From assembly GCA_023512435.1 (NCBI GenBank), contig JAILZP010000004.1:62001-126000 (forward strand): a stretch of DNA of 64,000 nt, read 5' to 3'. Positions 43,188 to 51,380 of the stretch are shown here, one piece after another. Below the pieces are notes generated by a model. It was not told the origin of the DNA. It ran no database searches and was given only the letters and a program-made list of their open reading frames with translations. Position 1 is the first letter of the stretch. Each line of letters opens with the position of its first letter. This DNA comes from Peptococcaceae bacterium. GTDB lineage: Bacteria > Bacillota > Desulfotomaculia > Desulfotomaculales > Desulfocucumaceae. The position numbers and the translations under genes are program-made.

Positions 43188-44419
43188 TGAATGCTGAAAA
43201 ATCCCCCGGCAGGCGCCTGGAATGCGCCAGAAAGCTGAAAAACATCGGTGTGGAATACTACATGGAGTGCGTCATGGCCAAGCAGCAGGGGCGGCCCCTG
43301 GCCTGGATCACCAGCGGTTTTCCGGTGGAATTGGTTTATGCCATGGATGTAATCCCCTTTTACCCAGAAAACTACGGCACCTTGTGCGGGTCCAGGAAGG
43401 TTTCCGGCGAACTCTGCCAGATGGCCGAGGCCCGGGGCTACTCCCAGGACCTGTGCTCTTACGCCAGGTGCACACTGGGTTCAATGTATGAAAATGCGGG
43501 CCCCCTGAACGGGCTTCCAGCTCCCGACATGATCCTCACGGCCAGGAACATTTGCCACACCGTGATCAAGTGGTGGGAGGCCGTGGCCAGGTATTACAAC
43601 TGCCCTCTCTTCGTCCTGGACACCCCCTTTGTGCAGGGGGGCCTGACCGGTCACCAGGTCCGGTACGTCAGGGAACAGATTATGGAGATGATCGGGTTCC
43701 TGGAGCGGCACACCGGCAGGGAATTCAACATGGACAGGTTCATGGAGGTAATCGGCCGCTCCAACCAGGGAACAGCCCTGTGGCGTGAAATCCAGTTGCT
43801 AAGAAAGGCCTCGCCCTGCCCGGTGAGCGCCCTGGACATGTTTACCTGCATGTTTCCCATTGTGACCCTGAGGGGGACCGCCGCCTGCGTGGATTTTTAC
43901 CGGGAAATGAGGGATGAGCTGGCGGACAGGGTGGCAAGAGGCGTGGGGGTCCTGGAAGAAGACAGGTACCGCTTGATGTGGGACAACATAGCTATCTGGT
44001 ACAATTTCCAGTTTTACGACTATATTCATTCCCGGGGCGGGGTGTTCGTCGGGGAAACCTACACCAGCGCCTGGGGGGTTTACCAGTTCGACCAGTCCGG
44101 TTCCGGGGACTTGTTTGACAGCCTGGTGCGCAGTTATTCCATGGCCCTGCTGAACATAGACCTTGACCTGCGGTTCGGGCAAATGGCCGACATGATCCGG
44201 GAGTACGGAGTGGAGGGGCTGATTCTGCATTCCAACCGCAGCTGCAAGACGTACTCCCTCGGCCAGCTGGGGCTGGCCCGCCGGGTCCAGAACGAACTGG
44301 GAGTGCCGGTCCTGATCATCGAGGCAGACATGACCGACCCCAGGGCCTTTGCCGAGGGTCCCACCAGGACCCGGGTGGATGCCTTCCTGGAACTGCTGAG
44401 TGAAAGAAAAGCCCGTTGA
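43187..44419 (+). CDS. 2-hydroxyacyl-CoA dehydratase/BcrB-type subunit (second)
   Basis: A 410-residue partner of the previous protein: WITSGFPVELVYAMDVIPFY, a Cys-rich block GELCQMAEARGYSQDLCSYA followed by RCTLGS, and near the end HSNRSCKTYSLGQLGLARRV. Two subunits of this type form the heterodimeric dehydratase. The ATPase activator component that fires electrons into it (HgdC/BadF-like) is not encoded in this window, so it must be elsewhere or shared. It is followed 41 bases later by an acyl-CoA ligase. Confidence 0.9.
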   Translation: MNAEKSPGRRLECARKLKNIGVEYYMECVMAKQQGRPLAWITSGFPVELVYAMDVIPFYPENYGTLCGSRKVSGELCQMAEARGYSQDLCSYARCTLGSMYENAGPLNGLPAPDMILTARNICHTVIKWWEAVARYYNCPLFVLDTPFVQGGLTGHQVRYVREQIMEMIGFLERHTGREFNMDRFMEVIGRSNQGTALWREIQLLRKASPCPVSALDMFTCMFPIVTLRGTAACVDFYREMRDELADRVARGVGVLEEDRYRLMWDNIAIWYNFQFYDYIHSRGGVFVGETYTSAWGVYQFDQSGSGDLFDSLVRSYSMALLNIDLDLRFGQMADMIREYGVEGLILHSNRSCKTYSLGQLGLARRVQNELGVPVLIIEADMTDPRAFAEGPTRTRVDAFLELLSERKAR

Positions 44420-44460
44420 GAGTTCAAGCGCCGGCGCGGTGAAGATGCGGAGGTCGCCAG

Positions 44461-46119
44461 ATGGAAAGGATATGGTATAAATACTGGCCTTCGGGGGTAC
44501 CCAGGGTGATGGAATATCCCCGGATACCCCTGATGGAATACGTGAAAAAATACGGCACCGAAAACAGCGACCGGATTGCCCTTAATTTTTACGGGAAAAA
44601 GATAAGCTACGGGGAATTCAACCGGATGGTCGATAACTTCGCTTCCTTCCTGGCCGGCTGCGGGGTGAAAAAGGGCGACCGGGTGAGTGTTTTTATGGAC
44701 AACTGCCCCCAGTTCATAATTTCTCTCTGCGGCGCGTGGAAAATAGGCGCCGTGGCCGTGCCCGCCAACCCCCTGTTCAACGATCACGAGCTGGCGTACG
44801 AACTGGCCGACTCGGGGGCCGGGACCATCATCCTGCTGGACAGCCTCTACCCGGTCCTGCACCCGGTAAGGAAAAAGGCCAAAATTAAAAATGTCATCGT
44901 CACGGGGCACAGGGATTTTCTTCCCATCGACCCGGAACTGCCCCTGCCGGCATCCCTGGAGGTTCCCAGGCAGTTTTACCCGGATACGGTGGAAATGTCC
45001 CCGGCCCTTAACCGGGAAGGAACGCCTCCCCCGGTTGAAATAGACATGAACCGGGACCTGGCCCTGCTGATCTATACGTCCGGGACCACCCGCATTCCCG
45101 TGGGCGCCATGATCACCCACAGCAACATAATGGCCAATACCATCTGCTCGGCCCTGTGGAAAGGAGCCCAAGGAGGGACCCACCTGGCGGTGCTGCCTCT
45201 CTTCCACGCCACCGGTCTCGTCCACAGCATGAACACCCCCCTGTACATGGGCGGGACCATTGTGCTGCTGGCCAAGTTTGATACCGAGTCGGTGATGAAG
45301 GCGATAGAAAAATACAGGTGCACCCACTGGGTGAGCATAGCCGCCATGAACATTGCCGTGGTGAACCATCCCGAGGTCAACAGGTACGACCTTACTTCCC
45401 TCAAGGCCTGTTCCACCGGGGGCGCCCCGGTTCCCGGCAAGGTCGTGCAGAAATTCGAGGAGATTACCGGGTGCCGGCTGATTGTGGGCTACGGCCTGAG
45501 CGAAACAATTTCCCAGATCACCATCAACCCCTTCAAACACCCCAGGGAGGGGTCGGTGGGAATACCCGTCATTAACACCGACGTAAAAATTGTGGACCTC
45601 GGCGGCCAGGGAAGGGAAGTTGCCCCGGGTGAGCCGGGAGAACTGCTGGTGAAGGGGCCCCAGGTCATGGCGGGCTACTGGGGGCGGCCCGTGCAAACCG
45701 CCGAGGTGATCAGGGAAGGATGGCTCTACACCGGTGATGTGGCCCGCATGGACAGTGACGGGTACATCTACATCCTGGGGCGAAAAAAGGAAATGATCCT
45801 GGTTTCAGGGTGCGGGGTTTTTCCGTCCGAGGTTGAGGATCACCTGTATCAGCATCCGGCCGTTGCCGAGGTGGCCGTGGTGGGAAGGCCGGACCCGGTA
45901 CTGGGCGAAGCGGTGAAGGCCTACGTGGTTCTGAAAAGGGAATACGAGAACCGGGTCAGCGAAAGGGATATCCTGGCCTGGGCCAGGGATAAAATGCCTC
46001 CCTGCCAGTGCCCCAGCGAGATAGAATTTATGAAGGAGCTTCCCCGCACCGGGTCGGGCAAGATATTAAGACGCCTGCTGGCCGACATGGCCGGAAATGC
46101 GCGGAAAAGGACGGTGTAA
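44461..46119 (+). CDS. AMP-forming acyl-CoA ligase with altered A3 loop
   Basis: A 552-residue ANL-superfamily ligase that should adenylate an acid and load CoA. Visible are the phosphate loop at about 205-216, GYGLSET (A5), GWLYTGD (A7), the hinge GRKKEMILVSGCGVFPSEVE (A8) and TGSGK with catalytic Lys534 (A10). The phosphate loop reads YTSGTTRIPVGAMITH instead of the usual TSGTTGxPKG, changing Gly to Arg and Lys to Val. Its place in the dehydratase operon suggests it activates the hydroxyacid or a related acid. Confidence 0.9.
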   Translation: MERIWYKYWPSGVPRVMEYPRIPLMEYVKKYGTENSDRIALNFYGKKISYGEFNRMVDNFASFLAGCGVKKGDRVSVFMDNCPQFIISLCGAWKIGAVAVPANPLFNDHELAYELADSGAGTIILLDSLYPVLHPVRKKAKIKNVIVTGHRDFLPIDPELPLPASLEVPRQFYPDTVEMSPALNREGTPPPVEIDMNRDLALLIYTSGTTRIPVGAMITHSNIMANTICSALWKGAQGGTHLAVLPLFHATGLVHSMNTPLYMGGTIVLLAKFDTESVMKAIEKYRCTHWVSIAAMNIAVVNHPEVNRYDLTSLKACSTGGAPVPGKVVQKFEEITGCRLIVGYGLSETISQITINPFKHPREGSVGIPVINTDVKIVDLGGQGREVAPGEPGELLVKGPQVMAGYWGRPVQTAEVIREGWLYTGDVARMDSDGYIYILGRKKEMILVSGCGVFPSEVEDHLYQHPAVAEVAVVGRPDPVLGEAVKAYVVLKREYENRVSERDILAWARDKMPPCQCPSEIEFMKELPRTGSGKILRRLLADMAGNARKRTV

Positions 46120-46224
46120 GAAGGGGAACCGGGGTCGGGGAACCGGGGAACACGGATAAATTTATTGTAGGCCGGGCCTGTTGGTGTATAATTAGGACAG
46201 GCCTTTTTTCACGGGGGTGGCGGG

Positions 46225-46764
46225 TTGGACAGGCTGGAAAAAATCAAGGCGGATCCCCTTTACCTGGAATGCCTGTCGCTGAACAGCCTCCGGGAAAAGG
46301 GCAGGGTGTTCTGCCGGCATGACTTGCAGCACATGATCCTGGTATCCCGGATCAGTTATAAAATAATCAAGGAAACCGGAGGCATCGAAAATTTCGTTAA
46401 AGCCGAAGGATTGTCCGGCCCGGACCAGGCGCGGGAAGTCATTTTCGCCGCCGGGCTGCTGCACGATATGGGCCGCTGGCGGCAGTACGACACCGGGGAA
46501 GACCACGCCCTGGCGGGGTCCAGGATGGCCAGGGCCGTACTGGAGAGGGCCGGTTTCACGCCGGACGAGATCAGGATTGTTGCCAGGGCCATCGGGGAGC
46601 ACCGCCGGGCCGGGCCCGGGACAAGCTATCTGGGCCGGGTAATCAGCCGGGCCGATGACCTCTCCAGGCCCTGCGGGACCTGTGAGGCCAGGGCGGAATG
46701 CTATAAATACGATTACATGGAGAGCCTGAAGGAAAAAAAGCGGAAATTGGGAGTTAGGGGTTAG
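46225..46764 (+). CDS. HD-domain phosphohydrolase
   Basis: A 179-residue HD protein. Metal-binding residues are visible in FCRHDLQHMI, AAGLLHDMGRWRQYDTGEDH and AIGEHRR. A Cys triad (CGTCEARAEC) near the C-terminus is unusual. The substrate is unknown; relatives hydrolyse nucleotides. It starts at TTG after GGGGTGG. The last residues (KRKLGVRG) are encoded by a GGGAATT-type repeat, so the natural stop may have been lost. Confidence 0.85.
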   Translation: MDRLEKIKADPLYLECLSLNSLREKGRVFCRHDLQHMILVSRISYKIIKETGGIENFVKAEGLSGPDQAREVIFAAGLLHDMGRWRQYDTGEDHALAGSRMARAVLERAGFTPDEIRIVARAIGEHRRAGPGTSYLGRVISRADDLSRPCGTCEARAECYKYDYMESLKEKKRKLGVRG

Positions 46765-46842
46765 GGATTGGGGATTGGTTCCGCCATTAGCGGTTATGCA
46801 ACCTCCAGTCCCCAATTCCCGATTCCCAATTCCCAATTCCGA
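46745..46842. repeat. Large inverted GGGATTGG/CCAATTCC repeat before folP
   Basis: A left arm of GGGATTGGGGATTGG-like units (46745-46782) opposes a right arm of CCCCAATTCCCGATTCCC-like units (46809-46842), with 26 bases between. It overlaps the end of the HD gene and ends 18 bases before folP. Confidence 0.75.
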
Positions 46843-46860
46843 TAAAGAGGTGGTGTTCCC

Positions 46861-48066
46861 GTGGGTGTCAGAAACGTGGTCATACTGAACAGGGATCAGG
46901 CCAAAAGGGAAATCGCCGGGGTTGGGGCGGACGGGGCCGGAGTGCGCTGGATGGCCCCCAAGGCCGTCCACAGGGTATTGAAAATAACCGGACTGTCTCC
47001 CAGGCAGGCCAATATCATCAAGCAGGAAATGCTGGGCAAGGGCGGCGACGCCGCCGTGGCCCGGGGCGTCATCGACTGTTCGGCTGAAAAAAGCGATGTT
47101 CTGGTCATGGGCACGGTTAAGCAAATCGAGGCCATGACCGTCAAACTGAAGATGCAGCCCTTCGGGCTGCCGGCCGTAGCCGGCCAGATCAGGGAGGTGC
47201 TTTGCGCCCTGGAAGGACGCCGGCCCTTCCGCCTTGATTGCCGGGGGAAAACCCTGCCCATCGGATTCCGCACCCTGGTGATGGGCATTCTTAACGTTAC
47301 CCCCGATTCCTTTTCCGACGGCGGCAGGTTTCACGACCCGGGCAGGGCGGTGGAACACGCCCTGCGGATGCAGGAGGAGGGGGCCGACATCATTGACCTG
47401 GGAGGGGAATCCACCCGTCCGGGATACCGGGCCGTAGACGCCGGGGAAGAACTGAGAAGGATACTGCCGGTGCTGACCAGGCTGGTTAGGGAACTGGACA
47501 TCCCGGTGTCGGTGGATACCACCAAGGCATCCGTGGCCGCCCGGGCCATGGAGGAGGGGGCCCACATCATTAACGACCAGTGGGCGCTGCGCGGCGACCC
47601 GGAAATGGCCCGGGTGGCGGCCCGTTACGGCGCGCCCCTGATCATCATGCACAATCAGCACGGCACCGAATACCGCGACCTGATGGGGGACATGGTGGAA
47701 TACTTCCGGGGGAGCCTGGCCCTGGCCCGGGAGGCCGGAATAAGCAGGGACAGGATCATCATCGACCCGGGCATCGGTTTCGGCAAGACCGTGGAACAAA
47801 ACCTGGAGGTTATGCGGAGGCTCAAGGAGCTGGACTGCCTCGGGCTGCCGGTGCTGCTGGGCACTTCCAGGAAGTCCATGATCGGCAAGACCCTGGACCT
47901 GCCCGTGGACCAGAGGGTGGAGGGGACGGCCGCCACGGTGGCCCTGGGAATTGCCTCCGGGGTGGACATCGTAAGGGTTCACGATGTCAGGGAAATGGTC
48001 AGGGTGGCCCGCATGACCGACGCCATGGTGCGGACAGGGCCGGCGGAGGGCTGCCCGGATGGATAA
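46861..48066 (+). CDS. folP: Dihydropteroate synthase with N-terminal extension
   Basis: A 401-residue protein in which the DHPS barrel occupies about 135-395: VMGILNVTPDSFSDGGRF, DLGGESTRPG, SVDTTKASVA and GTSRKSMIG. It joins p-aminobenzoate to the pterin diphosphate in folate synthesis. Ordinary DHPS has about 280 residues; the first 130 residues here are an extra domain (from RNVVILNRDQAKREIAGVGA to CALEGRRPF) with no motif I know. It starts at GTG after AAAGAGG. folB overlaps its last eight bases. Confidence 0.95.
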   Translation: MGVRNVVILNRDQAKREIAGVGADGAGVRWMAPKAVHRVLKITGLSPRQANIIKQEMLGKGGDAAVARGVIDCSAEKSDVLVMGTVKQIEAMTVKLKMQPFGLPAVAGQIREVLCALEGRRPFRLDCRGKTLPIGFRTLVMGILNVTPDSFSDGGRFHDPGRAVEHALRMQEEGADIIDLGGESTRPGYRAVDAGEELRRILPVLTRLVRELDIPVSVDTTKASVAARAMEEGAHIINDQWALRGDPEMARVAARYGAPLIIMHNQHGTEYRDLMGDMVEYFRGSLALAREAGISRDRIIIDPGIGFGKTVEQNLEVMRRLKELDCLGLPVLLGTSRKSMIGKTLDLPVDQRVEGTAATVALGIASGVDIVRVHDVREMVRVARMTDAMVRTGPAEGCPDG

Positions 48067-48427
48067 GATAATAATGAAAGGCATGAGGTTCTTCGGCCGC
48101 CACGGGGTCCTTCCCCAGGAGAGGGAACTGGGGCAGGTCTTCGAGGTTGACCTGGAGATTTACCTGGACCTTGAAGCCGCGGGCGCAACGGACGACATGA
48201 ACTTCACGGTCAGCTACGCCGATGTGTTCGGCCTGGTGGAAGAGGTGGTCGCCGGCAGGTCCTGCAGACTGATCGAAGCGGTGGCCGGGAACATTGCCTC
48301 CCTGGTGCTGGAAAGGTTCAGCCGGGTGAAGAAGGTCAAGGTTAAGGTGAAAAAGCCTTCGGCGCCTGTCCAGGGGCTGTTTGAATATATGGCGGTGGAA
48401 ATTACCAGGTCAAGATACGGGCTGTGA
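48059..48427 (+). CDS. folB: Dihydroneopterin aldolase
   Basis: A 122-residue FolB that splits dihydroneopterin to the hydroxymethylpterin and glycolaldehyde. It shows IIMKGMRFFGRHGVLPQERE with the typical HGV near the N-terminus, SYADVFGLVEEVV and VKKPSAPVQGLFEYMAVEI. Its start overlaps the end of folP, so the two are translationally coupled. Confidence 0.95.
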   Translation: MDKIIMKGMRFFGRHGVLPQERELGQVFEVDLEIYLDLEAAGATDDMNFTVSYADVFGLVEEVVAGRSCRLIEAVAGNIASLVLERFSRVKKVKVKVKKPSAPVQGLFEYMAVEITRSRYGL

Positions 48428-48557
48428 TAAGCTTCGCCCGGCTTTGTCAGCGCCGGCGGTACGGTGCTCAACGTATTCCCGATACGCCTCCGCTCCGCCC
48501 CGCCGGCGCTTTCGCGCCGGACTCGCTTCTGACAGCCCTACTGAAGTCTATTGGTAA
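48428..48557. repeat. GC-rich structured spacer between folB and folK
   Basis: TTTGTCAGCGCCGGCGG near the left end and CGCCGGCGC ... CTGACAG near the right end form an imperfect inverted repeat. It contains no gene and no T-run. Confidence 0.45.
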
Positions 48558-49121
48558 ATGAAAGGTCTGAGATTATTGCCGGAGGGTGTTTTTATCGGTC
48601 TGGGATCAAACATGGGCCGGAAAGAGGAAAATATACGCCGGGCGCTTGAATTGATGGAGAGAGGCGGGGGGATGGCGGTGGCGGGGCTGGCCCCCCTTTA
48701 CCGGACGGACCCGGTGGGATTCCTTGACCAGGACTGGTTTCTAAACACCGTGGCGCTGGTTGAAACCGATCTCTCGCCTCACCAACTGCTGGCAGCCCTG
48801 ATGGACATTGAAAATATAATGGGCAGGGAACGGACCGTCCGCTGGGGCCCCCGGGTTATTGACCTGGATATTCTTCTTTACGGTGAAAAAACCGTAAAGG
48901 CGCCGGACCTGGAAATACCCCACCCCAGGCTGGCGGAGAGGGCCTTCGTGGTGGTTCCCCTGGCCGACCTCCGCCCGGACCTGGTGCTGCCCGGGGGCCG
49001 CAGGGCGTCCAGCCTGGCCGCCGACCTGGCAAAATCCCAGCGCATAGAGAGATACTCCCGGCCGGCCCTGATAAAGCCTGGAATTGGGAACCGGCTACAA
49101 GCGATAGGCGATAGGCGGTAA
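48558..49121 (+). CDS. folK: HPPK, hydroxymethyldihydropterin pyrophosphokinase
   Basis: A 187-residue FolK that pyrophosphorylates the pterin before FolP acts. It shows VFIGLGSNMGRKEENIRRAL, PVGFLDQDWFLNTV and GRERTVRWGPRVIDLDILLY. The gene order is folP-folB-folK, as in Bacillus. The start is uncertain because no good Shine-Dalgarno precedes ATG 48558. The terminal residues (GIGNRLQAIGDRR) lie past the usual end of HPPK and come from a short repeat tract. Confidence 0.93.
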   Translation: MKGLRLLPEGVFIGLGSNMGRKEENIRRALELMERGGGMAVAGLAPLYRTDPVGFLDQDWFLNTVALVETDLSPHQLLAALMDIENIMGRERTVRWGPRVIDLDILLYGEKTVKAPDLEIPHPRLAERAFVVVPLADLRPDLVLPGGRRASSLAADLAKSQRIERYSRPALIKPGIGNRLQAIGDRR

Positions 49122-49205
49122 GCGAGAGGATATGAGCATACAGCCTGAAGCATACAGCATACAGCCCAAAGGCTGACAGCTATAAGCTGGCAGCTGGTAG
49201 CTTTA
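49080..49205. repeat. Mixed short-unit repeat tract before the nitrilase gene
   Basis: Runs of GGCGATAGGCGATAGG, CATACAGCATACAGC and AGCTATAAGCTGGCAGC-type units, overlapping the 3' end of folK. Confidence 0.75.
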
Positions 49206-49217
49206 AGGGTGACTGTC

Positions 49218-50060
49218 ATGGAGAAAACACGCCTGGCCCTGGTCCAGATGCGGTCGGAACTGGGGGCGCTGGATAAAAACCTGAAAAAAATCGGGGAATA
49301 CATTGCCCGGGCCGGGGCCCGGGGAGTGGACATCATCTGTTTTCCGGAGATGTGCCTCCAGGGCTACAGCCGGGACAGGGCGCGTCTGACCGCCGTTGAG
49401 GCGCCCGGTGAAATTACCGGCCGGATCGGCGAGGCCGCCCGGAAAGAGGGAGTCACCGTCCTGGTGGGACTGGCCGAGGCTTCGGGGAGCCAAAAGCCTT
49501 ACATTACTCAACTGGTTTTGTTTCCGGACGGATCGGTGCAGAAATACCGCAAGACCCACCTGGGCAGGAGCGAGGAGGCTTTTTTCACCGCCGGGGACGA
49601 ACTCCCGGTTTTCAGCACCGGAAAGGCCCGCTTCGGCATAGAGATCTGCTGGGACATGCACTTCCCGGAGGTGTCGGCCATACTTTCCCTGAAGGGGGCC
49701 GAGATCATCTTCTCACCCCACGCATCCCCGGTAATCGTGGGGGACCGCCGGGGCATCTGGATGAAATACATGGCGGCCAGGGCCTATGACAATTCCGTGT
49801 ATGTGGCGGCCTGCAACCTGGTGGGGGGTAACGGCGCGGGCCAGCAGTTTTGCGGGGGGGCGCTGGTCATCGACCCCAGGGGAAACCCGGTGGCCGAGAG
49901 CTTCGGCCGGGGCGAGGGGATGCTGGTGGCCGACCTGGACCCGGACCTGATCAACACCATCCGGATGAAAAAGTCGAAGTCCATGCGGGACAGCTTTTAC
50001 CTGGACTGCCGGAGGCCGGAACTGTACGGACCCCTGGTGGAGGGACGGCACACATCTTAA
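49218..50060 (+). CDS. Nitrilase-superfamily carbon-nitrogen hydrolase
   Basis: A 280-residue enzyme with the full Glu-Lys-Cys triad: Glu44 in CFPEMCLQGY, Lys112 in YRKTHLGR and Cys144 in IEICWDMHFPE. It is a cytosolic amidase of the N-carbamoylputrescine amidase/omega-amidase type; the substrate cannot be told. The ATG at 49218 fits an AAGGG Shine-Dalgarno; a GTG at 49209 in frame is less likely. It converges with a TauE-like gene, with only six bases between stops. Confidence 0.9.
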   Translation: MEKTRLALVQMRSELGALDKNLKKIGEYIARAGARGVDIICFPEMCLQGYSRDRARLTAVEAPGEITGRIGEAARKEGVTVLVGLAEASGSQKPYITQLVLFPDGSVQKYRKTHLGRSEEAFFTAGDELPVFSTGKARFGIEICWDMHFPEVSAILSLKGAEIIFSPHASPVIVGDRRGIWMKYMAARAYDNSVYVAACNLVGGNGAGQQFCGGALVIDPRGNPVAESFGRGEGMLVADLDPDLINTIRMKKSKSMRDSFYLDCRRPELYGPLVEGRHTS

Positions 50061-50066
50061 AAAGAT

Positions 50067-51233
50067 CTATCCCCCCAAAATTACCCCTTTTTTCCTTTCC
50101 ACTACAATGCCGCGGAGGCACAGTGAAATGATCAGGAGGCTCAAACCGGCGGCCATGATCAGCATGATGCCCTCGCTGATGGCGTTCAGGATTCTTTCGG
50201 ACTCCGCCAGTTGCTGCCAGGTGGGGTTGGCGGCCAGCATGGCCTGAACCTGGTCCCGGTCTCCCAGGATGCCGGCGATTTTACCGGCATCCATGCCCTG
50301 GGCGGCCAGTTGGGCTCTCATGCCGGCCAGGTAGGCCTGCCCTTCATAATATGACATCTGCTTTGCCACCACGCTGGCGGCCGTGCCAAGGATACAGCAG
50401 GCAAAGTACAGCCTCATCCTGATCCCGAAAACGTAACGGGTGGCGATGGTTCCTATCTGGGCCCCCACGGCCGCCCCCATCAGCATGATCATGGCGCCGT
50501 ACAGATCCACCAGTCCTTTGATCGCATACGTAAAAGCGCCGTATGTGCTGCTGATGATAATCTCAAAAAGGTCGGTGCCCACCGCCAGCTTCATCGGCAT
50601 TCCGATCACAAACATCAGGGCGGGAACCCTTACAAAGCCGCCCCCGACCCCCAGGAAACCGGCCAGGTATCCCGTTAACAGGCCCACCAGCAGAATAATC
50701 CAGATCGAAATGCTGAATCCGCTTCTTTTCAGGTGAACCACCGGGGGCAGTTTCAGCGACTGCAGGTAACCGGTCAGCCTGTTGCCGGCCACGTCCTTTA
50801 CGATCCTGAATTCCAGCATGCTTCTCCGGTTGGCGGAGAAGTACTGCCACAGCATGTAAAGTCCCAGGGAAGTCAGGACAATGGTGTACACGTGCCGGAT
50901 AACCGGGTCCGCCACACCCATTTCGGTCAGCCGGGCGACCGTCCTGGCGCCCAGTTCCACGCCGGCGGTGGTGCCGATAATCATCAGCGACCCCAGCATC
51001 ACGTCCACATGCCCCAATTTCCAGTGCCGGAAGGTGGAGATGATGGATTTCCCGACCATGTGGGCCATGTCGGTGCCCACGGCGTAAGCGATTGGAAAAC
51101 CGAATATGTTCAGGGCGGGGGTGACCATAAAAGCGCCGCCGATGCCGAAAAATCCGCCGATTACCCCAGCGAAGAAGCCGGTGATGATTAAGGGCGCCGC
51201 TGACACGGTGACCCCGGAAATTGGCATGAACAT
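50067..51233 (-). CDS. TauE/SafE-family membrane exporter (second copy)
   Basis: A 388-residue polytopic protein. The first half opens with GFFAGVIGGFFGIGGAFMVT, the second with GLLTGYLAGFLGVGGGFVRV; the linking segment LQSLKLPPVVHLKRSGFSIS parallels the first copy at 17911-19092. A soluble insert of about 60 residues near 290-350, Gln/Ala-rich (AQLAAQGMDAGKIAG), precedes the last helix. It is probably an anion or sulfur-compound exporter. A Shine-Dalgarno of GGGG lies close to the ATG. Confidence 0.87.
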   Translation of the reverse strand: MFMPISGVTVSAAPLIITGFFAGVIGGFFGIGGAFMVTPALNIFGFPIAYAVGTDMAHMVGKSIISTFRHWKLGHVDVMLGSLMIIGTTAGVELGARTVARLTEMGVADPVIRHVYTIVLTSLGLYMLWQYFSANRRSMLEFRIVKDVAGNRLTGYLQSLKLPPVVHLKRSGFSISIWIILLVGLLTGYLAGFLGVGGGFVRVPALMFVIGMPMKLAVGTDLFEIIISSTYGAFTYAIKGLVDLYGAMIMLMGAAVGAQIGTIATRYVFGIRMRLYFACCILGTAASVVAKQMSYYEGQAYLAGMRAQLAAQGMDAGKIAGILGDRDQVQAMLAANPTWQQLAESERILNAISEGIMLIMAAGLSLLIISLCLRGIVVERKKGVILGG

Positions 51234-51321
51234 TTCCCCAGCCCCCTATGGACCCCGGCGGGGCGGTGTTTCTTTTCACAGTATTTCACTTTATTATATC
51301 ACCATATTTCACAATCCCCTG

Positions 51322-51352
51322 AAAAAAATAAAAATCCGCCGGACGGGGCGGA
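51322..51352 (-). terminator. Terminator for the leftward small Cys gene
   Basis: On the minus strand, TCCGCC (from 51352) pairs with GGCGGA (to 51335), followed by a TTTTTATTTTTTT run. Confidence 0.8.
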
Positions 51353-51380
51353 AAAATTTTTGTATTAACGGGCGCATCTC

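Noticed and set aside
46192-48084. A 630-codon open frame on the minus strand
   Set aside because: It is antisense to the HD gene and folP, which have clear domains; the translation shows no family features.
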